A stretch of DNA of 64,000 bases from the NCBI RefSeq assembly GCF_014695395.1, contig NZ_JACJOF010000027.1:496001-560000 (forward strand). The letters run 5' to 3'. Of the stretch, positions 45,401 through 54,802 are shown piece after piece (position 1 is the stretch's first letter; each line of letters opens with the position of its first letter). Source of the DNA: Nodosilinea sp. FACHB-131. Its GTDB lineage: Bacteria; Cyanobacteriota; Cyanobacteriia; Phormidesmidales; Phormidesmidaceae. The notes under the pieces were generated by a model, which did no database searches, was not told the DNA's origin, and worked only from the letters and a program-made list of their open reading frames with translations. Position numbers and translations under genes: made by a program.

Positions 45401-45454
45401 AAAATGAAATGATTATGAAATGTATTGTATCGTGAAAATGAAATGATTATGAAA
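45401..45454. promoter_or_regulatory. Direct-repeat operator candidate of the metal transporter
   Basis: The 20-base sequence AAAATGAAATGATTATGAAA occurs twice exactly, at 45401-45420 and 45435-45454, 34 bases apart centre to centre (about three helical turns). It lies in the short divergent promoter between the ATPase and the binding-protein genes. The ATGATTAT core is Fur/Zur-like, so a Zur or similar metal regulator may bind here. The regulator is inferred. Confidence 0.65.
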
Positions 45455-45462
45455 AGCAGCTT

Positions 45463-46434
45463 ATGCAACGCATGAATCTGTATCCACGGTATGGAAGAAC
45501 AGCCGCTGTGGTATTGCTCCTAGGGCTGGGATTGGTAAGCTGTGACTCTGCTCAAAAGTCAGACCTCGCCTCAACTAGAGCCGATGATTCACGCCCCGCC
45601 GTGGTGGCTACTAGTACTGTCATTGCCGATTGGGTCGCCGAAGTAGGTGGCGATCAAGTTGCCCTAACCAGCATTTTGCAGCCCGGTGCCGATCCCCACG
45701 TCTATGAGCCCGTACCCGCTGATACCATTGCCTTTGAAGACGCCGACCTGATCTTCTACAACGGCTACAACTTGGAGCCCAACCTGGTTCGACTGCTCAA
45801 TGCGGCGGGAGTAGAAGCCCAGCGGGTAGCCGTAGGTGAGGTGGTGCCGCCCCTAGATTTGCAAAAAGGGACAACCACCGTACCTGATCCCCACGTGTGG
45901 GGCGATGTGAGCAATGTAGTGCCCATGGTTGAGACAATTCGGGATCAGCTGATTGAGCTAGATCCTGACCAGGCAGACTTATTTACTGCTAATGCCGCTG
46001 CCTACATTGCCGAACTTGAGCAGCTCCACGGTTGGGTCGAGATCCAAACGGCTACCATTCCCCCAGAGCAGCGGCAGTTGGTCACGACCCATGATGCTTT
46101 TCAGTACTATGCCAACGCCTACGGTCTCACAGTAGCGGGCACCCTGATTGGTCTGAGCACCGAGGAGCAACCCAGTGCCCGCACCGTGCAGCAGCTGGTT
46201 GCGTCGATCAAGGGGTTGGGAGTACCCGCCATTTTTGCCGAGACCACCATTAATCCACAGCTGATTACGACTGTGGCCAATGAATCTGGGGTGGCTTTGG
46301 CACCCCAAGCTCTCTATTCTGACTCTATTGGTGCTCCTGGTAGTGACGGAGATAGCTATCTCAAGATGATGGCGGCCAACACGCGATCGATTGTTGAAAA
46401 CCTAGGCGGCACAGTTACAGAATCTCCCTTTTGA
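45463..46434 (+). CDS. Zn/Mn ABC transporter substrate-binding lipoprotein (TroA-like)
   Basis: A 323-residue periplasmic lipoprotein. The lipobox is 'LVSC' with Cys27. Metal-ligand positions of the cluster A-I fold are His79 ('DPHVYEP'), His144 ('DPHVWGD'), His210 ('TTHDAFQYY') and Asp287 ('YSDSIG'). The third ligand is His, as in the zinc-binding TroA and ZnuA proteins, whereas manganese proteins such as MntC and PsaA have Glu there. No His-rich loop is present, unlike typical ZnuA. It is encoded divergently from its ATPase and permease, with a shared direct-repeat operator. An ATG at 45472 is an alternative start. Confidence 0.88.
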   Translation: MQRMNLYPRYGRTAAVVLLLGLGLVSCDSAQKSDLASTRADDSRPAVVATSTVIADWVAEVGGDQVALTSILQPGADPHVYEPVPADTIAFEDADLIFYNGYNLEPNLVRLLNAAGVEAQRVAVGEVVPPLDLQKGTTTVPDPHVWGDVSNVVPMVETIRDQLIELDPDQADLFTANAAAYIAELEQLHGWVEIQTATIPPEQRQLVTTHDAFQYYANAYGLTVAGTLIGLSTEEQPSARTVQQLVASIKGLGVPAIFAETTINPQLITTVANESGVALAPQALYSDSIGAPGSDGDSYLKMMAANTRSIVENLGGTVTESPF

Positions 46435-46446
46435 GCGATCGCCCTG

Positions 46447-48333
46447 CTAAGGGGTAGCAGCGGCACTGGGTGGTACCCCTTCAAGCACCACCAGCGCTTC
46501 GATCACCTTCTTAACCAGCGGAGCAGCGACCGTTGAACCATAGGCATCGTCTCCCTGGGGTTCGTCGATCACGGCCAGCACCACGTATTGGGGTGACTCG
46601 ATGGGTAAGATGCCTACAAAACTGGTGACTCGGCCTCGGCCATAGCCCCCCGATACAGTCGCCTTTTGGGCCGTACCGGTTTTGCCCCCAATGCGGTAGC
46701 CGGATAACTTGGCAGCATCGCCAGTGCCCTCGCTGACTACGGCCTCCATCATGGTGAGCACCTGCTGGGTGGTTTCGGGCGAAAAGACGGTCTTGGGCTG
46801 GGGACGGTCTGGAGCCCACACCTCGTTGTCAGCTTCGGTAACCATACCGCTGACTACGTGAGGAGTGACTAGCTTGCCGCCGTTGGCCAGGGTGCCAAGC
46901 AGTTGCACCATCTTAATCGGCGATAGCGAAAAGCCTTGGCCAAAGGCGGTGGTGGCTGACTCGACTCGACTGCGAACAAATTGCTCACGGTCTTTCATCT
47001 GAGCGGTGGCTTCTGCGGGTAAATCTATGCCGGTGGGCCGATCGAGGCTGAGGCGCTGAAGCCAGGTAAAGTAATCGGCGGCGGGCATCTTCTGCATGAT
47101 GCGCACCATGCCCACGTTGCTGGAATACTTCAGAACGTCAGTGATAGAAATCGGCCCGCGACCGCCAGCGGTGGCGTAGTCGTGGTTTCTAATCTTCCAT
47201 TCGCCAAACTGCATTTGGCCGCTGTCGTTAACAACTTCGTCGGGGCTGATGAGTCCAGCTTCTAGGGCGATCGCAATATTAATTGGTTTAAAGGTGGAGC
47301 CAGGTTCGTAGAGATCGCTCACAGCCCAGGTCTTGAGGGCTTCGGGGTCAGTTTTGAAATACTGGTTGGGGTCGTAGGTGGGCACACTGGCCAAGGCGAG
47401 CATTTCACCGGTTTGGGCCTCCATTACCATTACCGTGCCGCGTTTGGCGTTGTGGCGATCGACCACTGCCTGTAGCTCCTGCTGGGCAGTCCGCTGTAGG
47501 CGACTGTCGAGGGTGAGGCGCAGGCTGGCGGTGCTGTCTAGCTCCGAGCTAGCGGTGTTGCTTTCAGTATTTTTATTAGGTTGATCTACAGAGCGATCCC
47601 CCCCTGGGGAGGCTTTGTCATTGACGGCAGCCTCTGTGCTAGAACCAGGCGCTGGAGGCCCATAGGTGTCTAAAGTAGTTTCCGTCTCAGCTGGAGATAC
47701 CGCTTCGGCTGGCGTGAGTGCCAGCTGGTCTTGATAGGCAATTTCTAAACCTGCCTGGGGCTGCCCGTCAAAATTGACAAAGCCGACGATGGGGGCGAAC
47801 AGCTGCTGCTGAGGATAAAAGCGCTGCTGCTGGGGGTGTAGTTCGAGCCCGTTGAGGCGCAAAGCGCGCAGGCGATCGACCGTTGCTTCGGGTAGCCCGT
47901 CAGCGAGCCGAATGCCGGTCGGCTGTTGGCTAAACTGGCTAATTAGATTGGACTCTGGGCTTTCTAGCAGCGGGCTGAGGGTCGCTGCCATCTCTGGAAT
48001 TGATAGATCAAACAGCTGAGGATGGGCATAGAGCGTGTAGACCACACGATCGACGGCAATCACATTGCCCTGCCGGTCGACAATAGAATGCCGCACCTGC
48101 CGCTCTACGGGCGATGTGAGCCGCTGCTGCTGGGCCAAGCTCGATAAGCTGTCACCCTGGGCTAGCTGTAGCCAGGCCAACCGCCCTGCGATCGCAACCA
48201 GCGACAGCACCAGCAACCCCCACACCAACAAGATTCTGACCCGGTTGGCTGCTGGGTTGAAGGGAACTACCGCCGGTGGGCGAGGCTGTTTGCGGCGACG
48301 GCGGCGACGGTTAGAGTAGGCAGAGCTAGCCAT
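46447..48333 (-). CDS. ftsI: Penicillin-binding protein 2/3, division transpeptidase
   Basis: Cross-links septal peptidoglycan; 628 residues. One transmembrane span (residues 33-52) follows a very basic N-terminus (RRRRRRKQ). The dimerisation ('pedestal') domain runs to about residue 205. A low-complexity insert rich in Ser, Thr, Glu and Pro (about 208-265) is unusual in length. The transpeptidase motifs are intact: 'GSTFKP' (Ser346), 'YSSNVG' (SxN, 404-406) and 'GGKTGTAQ' (Lys551). It is preceded by an ftsL-like gene 33 bases upstream, the classic pairing. Confidence 0.93.
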   Translation of the reverse strand: MASSAYSNRRRRRRKQPRPPAVVPFNPAANRVRILLVWGLLVLSLVAIAGRLAWLQLAQGDSLSSLAQQQRLTSPVERQVRHSIVDRQGNVIAVDRVVYTLYAHPQLFDLSIPEMAATLSPLLESPESNLISQFSQQPTGIRLADGLPEATVDRLRALRLNGLELHPQQQRFYPQQQLFAPIVGFVNFDGQPQAGLEIAYQDQLALTPAEAVSPAETETTLDTYGPPAPGSSTEAAVNDKASPGGDRSVDQPNKNTESNTASSELDSTASLRLTLDSRLQRTAQQELQAVVDRHNAKRGTVMVMEAQTGEMLALASVPTYDPNQYFKTDPEALKTWAVSDLYEPGSTFKPINIAIALEAGLISPDEVVNDSGQMQFGEWKIRNHDYATAGGRGPISITDVLKYSSNVGMVRIMQKMPAADYFTWLQRLSLDRPTGIDLPAEATAQMKDREQFVRSRVESATTAFGQGFSLSPIKMVQLLGTLANGGKLVTPHVVSGMVTEADNEVWAPDRPQPKTVFSPETTQQVLTMMEAVVSEGTGDAAKLSGYRIGGKTGTAQKATVSGGYGRGRVTSFVGILPIESPQYVVLAVIDEPQGDDAYGSTVAAPLVKKVIEALVVLEGVPPSAAATP

Positions 48334-48366
48334 GGGTGCAACGCAGGTAAATGGTGAGGCTAGGGC

Positions 48367-48894
48367 CTAATAACCTAAAGGGACATCCACCTTGGGTAGC
48401 GCCAATCGTCCCATGAGCGATGTTGGTACGGGAGTCGGCATCGCCACAGCAGCCTGCTGCGCCGGCTTGAGAAAGATGACGCTGCCCGGCTGAGGTGGCT
48501 GAAAGCCCATGTCACTCCCCTCCACCTGCTGGGCTAAATGATTTTTAAGCACCTCATTGGCGGTGATGAGCTGCTGCTCGTTGCGCTGCAGGCGATTGAG
48601 CTGCTGACTGGCCTGATTGAGCTGGCGATTGACATAGACCGACGTGCCATAGCTCACTAGGGTCAGCGCTACTAAAGACGCAGTCAGCGCTGATGACACT
48701 AGATGCAGCTGGGCCAGTCGCCGCACTAGTGGGCTCTTAGAATTTAAGCCTGGGGCCTGGGGCAGCACCACTGGCGCAGAAACCCCCGGCCTAACCTCTG
48801 CTGGTCGAGTGGCGGAGCTTTGGGCATGTGCTGTCGCTGCCCTAGGCCGAGACGGCACCGGACGGGGCACATAGGATTTCAGCGCAGCAGACAT
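48367..48894 (-). CDS. FtsL-like septal membrane protein
   Basis: A 175-residue single-pass protein. A Pro/Arg-rich cytoplasmic part (residues 1-60) is followed by a membrane span near residues 65-88 ('LVSSALTASLVALTLVSYGT') and a periplasmic leucine-zipper-like coiled coil 'LNQASQQLNRLQRNEQQLIT'. The tail has 'GFQPPQPGSVIFLKPA'. Size, topology and position directly before ftsI match cyanobacterial FtsL/Ftn-type proteins that help to assemble the divisome. Sequence conservation in the family is low, so this rests mainly on layout. Confidence 0.7.
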   Translation of the reverse strand: MSAALKSYVPRPVPSRPRAATAHAQSSATRPAEVRPGVSAPVVLPQAPGLNSKSPLVRRLAQLHLVSSALTASLVALTLVSYGTSVYVNRQLNQASQQLNRLQRNEQQLITANEVLKNHLAQQVEGSDMGFQPPQPGSVIFLKPAQQAAVAMPTPVPTSLMGRLALPKVDVPLGY

Positions 48895-49068
48895 AGATGA
48901 CCCACACCAGTAATGAAACTGAAGTCAGGATACTGCATTCTGAAAAATTTGAGCCATCAACCGGCAAAATGAATGAGTCATTTAAGGGCTAGAGTTTAAG
49001 GTCCAAAAAGTTAAGATCACTCTCTAAATCTTGAACCTTTCTACAACCTTAAATGATGTTTTTATGCT

Positions 49069-50958
49069 CTATAGCTTTGTGCCGCACTCCGAGCAGAAGT
49101 TGCTGGTTGAGACATTTTGGTGCCCACAGCTAACACAGGGTGTCAGACCTGTACTACTGCCAGTGCCATGTACCTCAGGTAGACCGATCATTTGGTGATT
49201 GCCTTTGCCAGGGGCCACCATGGGGTAACAGTTTTCGTTGCGGCGCACGCGCACGTCGAGCAGTACGGGGCCGTCGTGGGCCAGCATCGCCGCCACCGTT
49301 GGGGTGAGCTGGTCGCGATCGCGCACCACCATGCCCTTGATGCCATAGGCCTGGGCTAACACCTCAAAGTTAGGCATCCCCACTTCCATATTAGAAGAGG
49401 AGTAACGCTCGCCGTGGAAGGCCTGCTGCCACTGGCGCACCATGCCCTGCCAGCCGTTGTTCACAATCACTGTTTTGACTGGAATGTTGTACTGAGCCAG
49501 GGTGCCTAGCTCTTGCAGGTTCATTTGGAAGCTAGCGTCGCCGCTGATGCAGATCACTGTTTCGTTGGGCAGCGCCACTTGTACCCCCAGAGCGGCGGGC
49601 ATACCAAAGCCCATGGTGCCTAGCCCAGCGCTTGACACCCACTGGCGGGGACCATTCTTCAAGAACTGAGCTGACCACATTTGGTGCTGCCCCACATCGG
49701 TGGTGAAATAGGCGTGGGGAGCCTGAATAGCGAGTTCGTGAATCACTTCCTGGGGAGATAGCTCGTCAGGATAAGTGGGCACCACCAGGGGATAGTCGCG
49801 CTTCCAGCGATCGATGCGATCGCGCCAGGCCGCCGTTTGGTTAGGGGGAGGCAGCTGATTTTCTTCCTCTAGGCGGATGAGCATGGTGGTCAACACCTGC
49901 TTCACATCACCCACAATCGGCACCTGGGGAGCGCGATTTTTGCCCACCTCAGCCGGGTCAATATCGATGTGGATAACCTGGGCGCGGGAGGCAAACTCGT
50001 CTAGCTTGCCGGTAACGCGATCGTCAAAGCGAGCGCCTACGGCAATCAGCAGATCGCACTCACTGACGGCAAAGTTGGCGTAAGCGGTGCCGTGCATGCC
50101 CAACATGCCAAGGGCTAAGGGGTGATGCTCATCAAAAGCGCCCTTACCCATCAGCGTAGTGGTCACAGGGATTTGAAAATATTCTGCCAGTTGGCGAATT
50201 TCGGCATGGGCGTTAGCGGTAATGGCACCGCCACCCACGTAAAGCAGAGGGCGTTCGCTCTGACGCAGCAGGCGCAAAGCGGGATTGACCTGGCGGGGAT
50301 TACCCTTAATGGTAGGTTTGTAGCCGGGCAGATTTACCTGGCCAGGCTCCACAGGCACGTAATCAAAATCCGCTAGACCAACGTCTTTAGGAATGTCGAT
50401 CAGCACCGGGCCAGGACGACCGGTTTGGGCAATGTAAAAGGCCTCCGCCACCATGCGTGGAATTTGGTCAGGGGTACGAGCAACGTAGGAATGCTTAACC
50501 AAGGGCAGAGTAATGCCGAAAATATCGGTCTCTTGAAAGGCATCGCTGCCGATCGCATGGCTGGGCACCTGGCCGGTAATCACCACCATGGGAATCGAGT
50601 CCATTTGGGCGGTGGCAATGCCGGTGACCAGGTTGGTAGCGCCAGGGCCAGAGGTGCCAAAGCAGACTCCCACTTTCCCTGTAGCGCGAGCGTAGCCGTC
50701 AGCGGCATGGGCTCCACCCTGCTCATGGCGCACTAGGATATGACTGATGCCCCCAGCGGCTTCGGCTCGGTACAGCTCGTCATAGATAGGCAAAATAGCC
50801 CCACCCGGATAGCCAAAAATATGCTCTACACCGTGCCGTCTGAGACTGTCGATCAGGGCAAAAGCGCCAGAGGCGCGGCGCACGAGAACACTGTTAGGAG
50901 CGGCAATGGGAGTTGTCATAGCGGCGGGTGCTTGAGTTGGGCTAGGGCTAGGTTGCAT
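49069..50958 (-). CDS. ilvB: Acetolactate synthase large subunit with C-terminal zinc ribbon
   Basis: Makes acetolactate/acetohydroxybutyrate for branched-chain amino acids; 629 residues. '[14 protein letters not shown]' carries the catalytic Glu region, and '[20 protein letters not shown]' and '[12 protein letters not shown]' belong to the PYR/FAD parts. '[15 protein letters not shown]' with '[12 protein letters not shown]' binds ThDP-Mg. About 35 residues beyond the usual end form a zinc ribbon '[19 protein letters not shown]' (CxxC-x10-CxxC). This addition is not usual for IlvB. No frameshift is evident, as the ribbon is in the same open frame. The small subunit gene is not in the window. 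Confidence 0.93.
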   Translation of the reverse strand: MQPSPSPTQAPAAMTTPIAAPNSVLVRRASGAFALIDSLRRHGVEHIFGYPGGAILPIYDELYRAEAAGGISHILVRHEQGGAHAADGYARATGKVGVCFGTSGPGATNLVTGIATAQMDSIPMVVITGQVPSHAIGSDAFQETDIFGITLPLVKHSYVARTPDQIPRMVAEAFYIAQTGRPGPVLIDIPKDVGLADFDYVPVEPGQVNLPGYKPTIKGNPRQVNPALRLLRQSERPLLYVGGGAITANAHAEIRQLAEYFQIPVTTTLMGKGAFDEHHPLALGMLGMHGTAYANFAVSECDLLIAVGARFDDRVTGKLDEFASRAQVIHIDIDPAEVGKNRAPQVPIVGDVKQVLTTMLIRLEEENQLPPPNQTAAWRDRIDRWKRDYPLVVPTYPDELSPQEVIHELAIQAPHAYFTTDVGQHQMWSAQFLKNGPRQWVSSAGLGTMGFGMPAALGVQVALPNETVICISGDASFQMNLQELGTLAQYNIPVKTVIVNNGWQGMVRQWQQAFHGERYSSSNMEVGMPNFEVLAQAYGIKGMVVRDRDQLTPTVAAMLAHDGPVLLDVRVRRNENCYPMVAPGKGNHQMIGLPEVHGTGSSTGLTPCVSCGHQNVSTSNFCSECGTKL

Positions 50959-51144
50959 GAGTTAAGAAGAAAATAAAGTCAGAACATTTTCTCCCTCAGG
51001 CCACACGGGCAGTGAATAGGCTCACCGCCGCTGCTTTACAGGAATCGTGGTGCTAAATGCTGTTAAATGAAGAACATTTCCTCATCATATTAGCAGCAGA
51101 GGCTAGGGTCATCGTCGCCACAGGGCTTACTTTGGGCCACCTGG

Positions 51145-51813
51145 TTATGGGGTGTTGATATTCAACAATGAACCGGCGGTGTAGCAGTCGATGGCATGGC
51201 GCGATCGCTGGCATAGAAAATCGGCAGCGGTCAAGCGTTCCTTAGTCTTCCCCGGCGCAGCGGCCCAACCCACTACCGATTGAGGATGCTGCCACAGGTG
51301 GAGATGCGGCACGGCCGGGTCTGCGTAAAAATCGATCTCTCCTGCTCCCAAACAGCGGGAGGTGTGGTGGGTTGTGCGATCGTGGCTGAGCCGATAGGTT
51401 GGCACCTCAGGGTCGCGGGGGACTCCCCAGCCATCCACCATCAAGAGGGCCAGCACCGGAGCTTGATAACGTTGCCAGTGAGTAGCCAGGGCAGCCGCCC
51501 CAACGCAGCCGGCGCTAAACGCCCAAATGATGAGCGCTGGCGGGGCATCTCCAGGAGGGGTGCTGTCCAGGGTATTTCTCAAGGAGCTGGTACTTGATGC
51601 TTTTGCCGGCTCACAGCTCGATTCAGCCCTGCCTTTAAGAGTCTGGCGTAGGGCAAAAGGCAAGAGCACGTCCAACCCATGCTGGGGCGCGCAGACAGTC
51701 TGACTGTGACGACTCAACACCTCATCTCTGGCGATCGCGGCCAAAATCTGCCCCGTGTAGCTAGGCGGGTGCATGCCGCCACATATCAATAAAACAATCT
51801 GTCGTAATGCCAC
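51145..51813 (-). CDS. Hypothetical protein, possible alpha/beta hydrolase-like
   Basis: 222 residues from a GTG start. It opens 'IVLLICGGMHPPSYTGQILA' and contains 'LIIWAFSAGCVGAAALATHW', where FSAG resembles the nucleophile elbow (GxSxG-like, with Ala in place of the first Gly) of alpha/beta hydrolases. 'ALLMVDGWGVP' follows the next strand, and 'VPHLHLWQHP' has a His near the end that could complete a triad. A low-complexity stretch (residues about 62-88) breaks the fold. Its exact family is unknown to me; the hydrolase call is tentative. Confidence 0.55.
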   Translation of the reverse strand: MALRQIVLLICGGMHPPSYTGQILAAIARDEVLSRHSQTVCAPQHGLDVLLPFALRQTLKGRAESSCEPAKASSTSSLRNTLDSTPPGDAPPALIIWAFSAGCVGAAALATHWQRYQAPVLALLMVDGWGVPRDPEVPTYRLSHDRTTHHTSRCLGAGEIDFYADPAVPHLHLWQHPQSVVGWAAAPGKTKERLTAADFLCQRSRHAIDCYTAGSLLNINTP

Positions 51814-52255
51814 TGCTTACCACATTTTTTCTTGATTGAGTCAATCTTTGCCCAGTAGATCACGCAACGTAATAGCTAGGAGAACAACACTCCTGCCCGA
51901 AAAAACAATGATTGAGAAACGATTCAGTTTACGTAGTTTTTATAATCGTTCGCAAGAGAAAAATGATTTTTTCCTAAAACTTACATAGGGGGATCGCCAT
52001 TGGCGCACATATATAGGGAATATCTAAGGTCAGTTAGGAGGTGCTTCACTTCAAAGCTTTAGACATTTCTAATAACCGGCTCTAGCCGTCGCTTCAAATC
52101 AATCCTCAAGCTGAGCTGGTCTATCTGGTGAACCAGTTTTTCAACTCTTTGATCTTGCTCACAGGCTTTTCTTAACTTGTTTAGATTGATCCCTAGTCTG
52201 TGAGTGAAGTACCTACTCTTGATCTTGCCGCCCAATACTCCTGGAGTTAATTCGA
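51814..52255. other. Divergent intergenic region before the ComFB-like gene
   Basis: About 440 bases, AT-rich from 51900 to 52060. It must contain the promoter of the downstream gene and of the hypothetical gene. No hairpin, riboswitch or operator was recognised. Confidence 0.4.
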
Positions 52256-52612
52256 ATGGCTCAGACCATTGTCAACCTAACTTTACCGATCGTAACGGAT
52301 AAAATCGACGCTATTTTAGCGGCCTATCCGCTCTATGAATATCGCCAGGTTTTTGCGGTTCCTGAACTGCGGCAAAAACTGACGGCCTATGTTCTATCTC
52401 GGCTGCCGGTGGTTTACGTCACGATGGACAGCAGCACTGCCTGCGATATGGCCCCGTCGGGGCACTGCTACTCTTCTGAACAGCACAATCAGATCAATCA
52501 GCTGATTCACCAAGGAATTGAGGCTTTGCTGGGTCGACCTGAGATTGAGCAGCGTCGCCCTATTGCCGAACGGATTGAGGCTGAGCCCATTCCGTCGAGC
52601 TGGTTTGGATAG
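52256..52612 (+). CDS. ComFB-like (late competence development) protein
   Basis: A 118-residue helical protein. 'VNLTLPIVTDKIDAILAAYP' and 'ELRQKLTAYVLSRLPVVYV' match the ComFB pattern, in which a helix with 'VLxRLPxxYV' is central. Recent work on cyanobacterial ComFB proteins describes them as cyclic dinucleotide (c-di-GMP and c-di-AMP) receptors that affect motility and competence. Two Cys residues ('ACDMAPSGHCYSS') sit in the loop where Bacillus ComFB has a metal-like Cys cluster. Recognition is by pattern. No competence genes adjoin it. Confidence 0.6.
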   Translation: MAQTIVNLTLPIVTDKIDAILAAYPLYEYRQVFAVPELRQKLTAYVLSRLPVVYVTMDSSTACDMAPSGHCYSSEQHNQINQLIHQGIEALLGRPEIEQRRPIAERIEAEPIPSSWFG

Positions 52613-52760
52613 GTTGGCCGGGTTTCCGTTCGGTTCTACCCATAGCTCAATCATGATTAAGGGCGTAGTCTCGTAATAGACGGTGGGTTGTCTGGAGTGG
52701 GCAACCTGCTGACTGTGGCTTAAGTGCCGTAGTTGGCCGATCGCAGAGACAGGTGACGCC

Positions 52761-54344
52761 TTGGTGCAGCAGTTTCTACCCCTTAGTCCGTTGCTCAGTG
52801 AGCAGCAGGTTCCCTCTGGCCAATGGCCAGAGGATGCCTATTGGCAGCCTGGAGCCGGCTCTAGCGTGCCCCAGGCCCACATTCAGGCTGAGCAAGAGTG
52901 GCTGAGTGGTCTCACAGCTCTAATCAGACTGCTACTCGAACTTCCTCCAGACTCTGTATCGGCAGAGGCGGGCGGGCTAATGCCGCTGATGGGAGGGGTG
53001 CTGTCAGGGCCGTTCCCGGTGCTGCCCGATCGCCTCAAGGGGCAGCGGTTAGCTCACTGGCTTTTGGTGCCCGAACAGCTGGAGCAGATTCTGGCCGTAA
53101 CCCGCCCTCTGCTGCCGGGGCAAGGAAAGGGTGCAGCCGCAGCTCCCGCCTGTGATCTGCAGATGGTGCCCCTAACCGGCAGTGACCCGTTAGTGGGAGA
53201 ACGGTTTTGTCTGCTGCTAACCCAGCACATCAGCCTACTATTGGTGTTGGGCTACGATGCCCACGGGTTACCTCAGTTTCAGTTTTCCTTTGCCCCTGAA
53301 GTGGTGGAGCAGGGCTGGCAGCGCTTGCGCGATCGCGTTATGGCTACCCGTCCCCCTTTGGTGCCGGCCCTCGATCGCCTGATCGACCAGTTTCCTCCCG
53401 TCGAGCCCGACTGTCGTCTGGTAACTCGCTACAGCCATTTGCTCATGGCACAACTGCGCCATCTGCCCCATGGAACAGCAGAGGCTGAGGTCCACGGATC
53501 GGCTGTGACCATGCCGGCCTTAGCGCTGCCCGCTCGCCCTACCGTGGCAGCTTTTCAGACTGACTCGCCCCCTCATTTTGAATCTGTGCTCGGCAGTGCG
53601 ACTGACGCAAATCCTGAGCCCGCCGCGGAGAGCAGCCCCGACACCGAACTGCTCAAGGCGATGGCCCACGAAATTCGTACGCCCTTAACGACAATTCGCA
53701 CACTGACGCGATCGCTGCTGAAGCGCAAAGATATCAGTGATGAAGTGGGTAAGCGGCTGCGGCTGATCGATCGCGAATGCACTCAGCAGATCGATCGCTT
53801 TAGCCTGATTTTTCGGGCTGTGGAACTAGAGACCGATCGGACGGCTAGACCGCGATCGCCTCTGTCAGCCATTTCCCTCAACCAGCTCTTTGACGATGCC
53901 ATTCCTCGCTGGCAGCAGCAGGCCAGTCGCCGCAACCTCAGTCTGACGGTGAATGTACCCCCCTGCCTGCCCATGGTGAACAGCGACCCGGCCATGCTGA
54001 CCCAGGTGCTAACTGGGTTAATCGATCGCTTTACCCACAGCTTGCCCCCGTACAGTCACATTGAGCTGGCGGTCACCCTAGCTGGGCACCAGCTCAAGCT
54101 TCAGTTTCAGTCGCTGCCCCCCACCGGTAGTGATGACCAGCTCAAGCATGATCCCTTCTCATCGCCCTTTAAGGCCTTGGGGCAGTTGCTCATGTTTCAG
54201 CCCGAAACTGGGGGACTTAGCCTCAACCTCAACGCCACCAAGAATTTGTTTCAGGCCTTGGGCGGCAAACTCATCGTGCGGCAGCGTCCCCAGGCTGGCG
54301 AAGTGCTGACGGTATTTTTGCCCCTAGAGACTAAAACGCTGTAA
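52761..54344 (+). CDS. Sensor histidine kinase with an atypical ATP-binding domain
   Basis: A 527-residue soluble protein without membrane segments. The N-terminal 270 residues are an unrecognised sensor region. 'ELLKAMAHEIRTPLTTIRTL' is a clear HisKA H-box, with His303 as phospho-acceptor. The C-terminal catalytic region follows the fold order but lacks the usual N-box Asn ('QVLTGLIDRF' in its place) and the DxGxG of the G1 box. Only 'GGLSLNLNATKNLFQALGGKL' keeps the G2-like shape. Thus ATP hydrolysis may be weak, or the protein acts as a phosphotransfer scaffold. The start is TTG at 52761 or GTG at 52764. No response regulator is adjacent. Confidence 0.8.
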   Translation: MVQQFLPLSPLLSEQQVPSGQWPEDAYWQPGAGSSVPQAHIQAEQEWLSGLTALIRLLLELPPDSVSAEAGGLMPLMGGVLSGPFPVLPDRLKGQRLAHWLLVPEQLEQILAVTRPLLPGQGKGAAAAPACDLQMVPLTGSDPLVGERFCLLLTQHISLLLVLGYDAHGLPQFQFSFAPEVVEQGWQRLRDRVMATRPPLVPALDRLIDQFPPVEPDCRLVTRYSHLLMAQLRHLPHGTAEAEVHGSAVTMPALALPARPTVAAFQTDSPPHFESVLGSATDANPEPAAESSPDTELLKAMAHEIRTPLTTIRTLTRSLLKRKDISDEVGKRLRLIDRECTQQIDRFSLIFRAVELETDRTARPRSPLSAISLNQLFDDAIPRWQQQASRRNLSLTVNVPPCLPMVNSDPAMLTQVLTGLIDRFTHSLPPYSHIELAVTLAGHQLKLQFQSLPPTGSDDQLKHDPFSSPFKALGQLLMFQPETGGLSLNLNATKNLFQALGGKLIVRQRPQAGEVLTVFLPLETKTL

Positions 54345-54374
54345 GCCGCTCAAGCGATCGCTGTGAACTTTATG

Positions 54375-54402
54375 GGAGCTCTCTACAGAGGGCTCCTTTT
54401 TT
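54375..54402 (+). terminator. Rho-independent terminator after the histidine kinase
   Basis: GGAGC pairs with GCTCC, extended by CTCT/AGAG pairing around a short loop, followed by six T residues. It lies 30 bases after the kinase stop codon. Confidence 0.8.
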
Positions 54403-54802
54403 GATGCATGGGTAATTGCCCTTAGAAAACAGACCTATTTTCTCAGCTGATCGTTAAAACTTAGGGGTTTTTGGCTAAATTGCTAAATTCTGCGCCTTAT
54501 GGCCGCTATTCATTTGACTCTCCTGGGCAATCTCAGGCAGAGCTTTTGTGCCAAGGCTATTGATAGGTATGGCGTAGCCATTCTCCGTCAGTGTCTGTAA
54601 CGGGTCACACCGCCCTACTGAACCCCGTGCTGGATTGGTTTGTGCTCAGAACCCTTGGTCATACTTCCCCTTTTTAGTCAAAAGCATTGTTATAGAAATG
54701 GCGGTGGAATGCCTTTAACTGACCCGTTAGTTGCTGCCAGCTAGGAACGCAGCCTCTAAAGGTCATTAGCTGTTCTGACCTAAGACTCATCTAAGGATCT
54801 CC
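54403..54802. other. Intergenic region upstream of the racemase cluster
   Basis: About 400 bases with no ORF of note. It contains the promoter of the racemase gene. GGATCT lies just before its ATG as a weak ribosome site. No operator was recognised. Confidence 0.4.

Noticed and set aside
45463..46434. Assignment as the manganese-binding protein MntC
   Set aside because: The third metal ligand position is His210, not the Glu found in MntC and PsaA, so a zinc-type call is safer.
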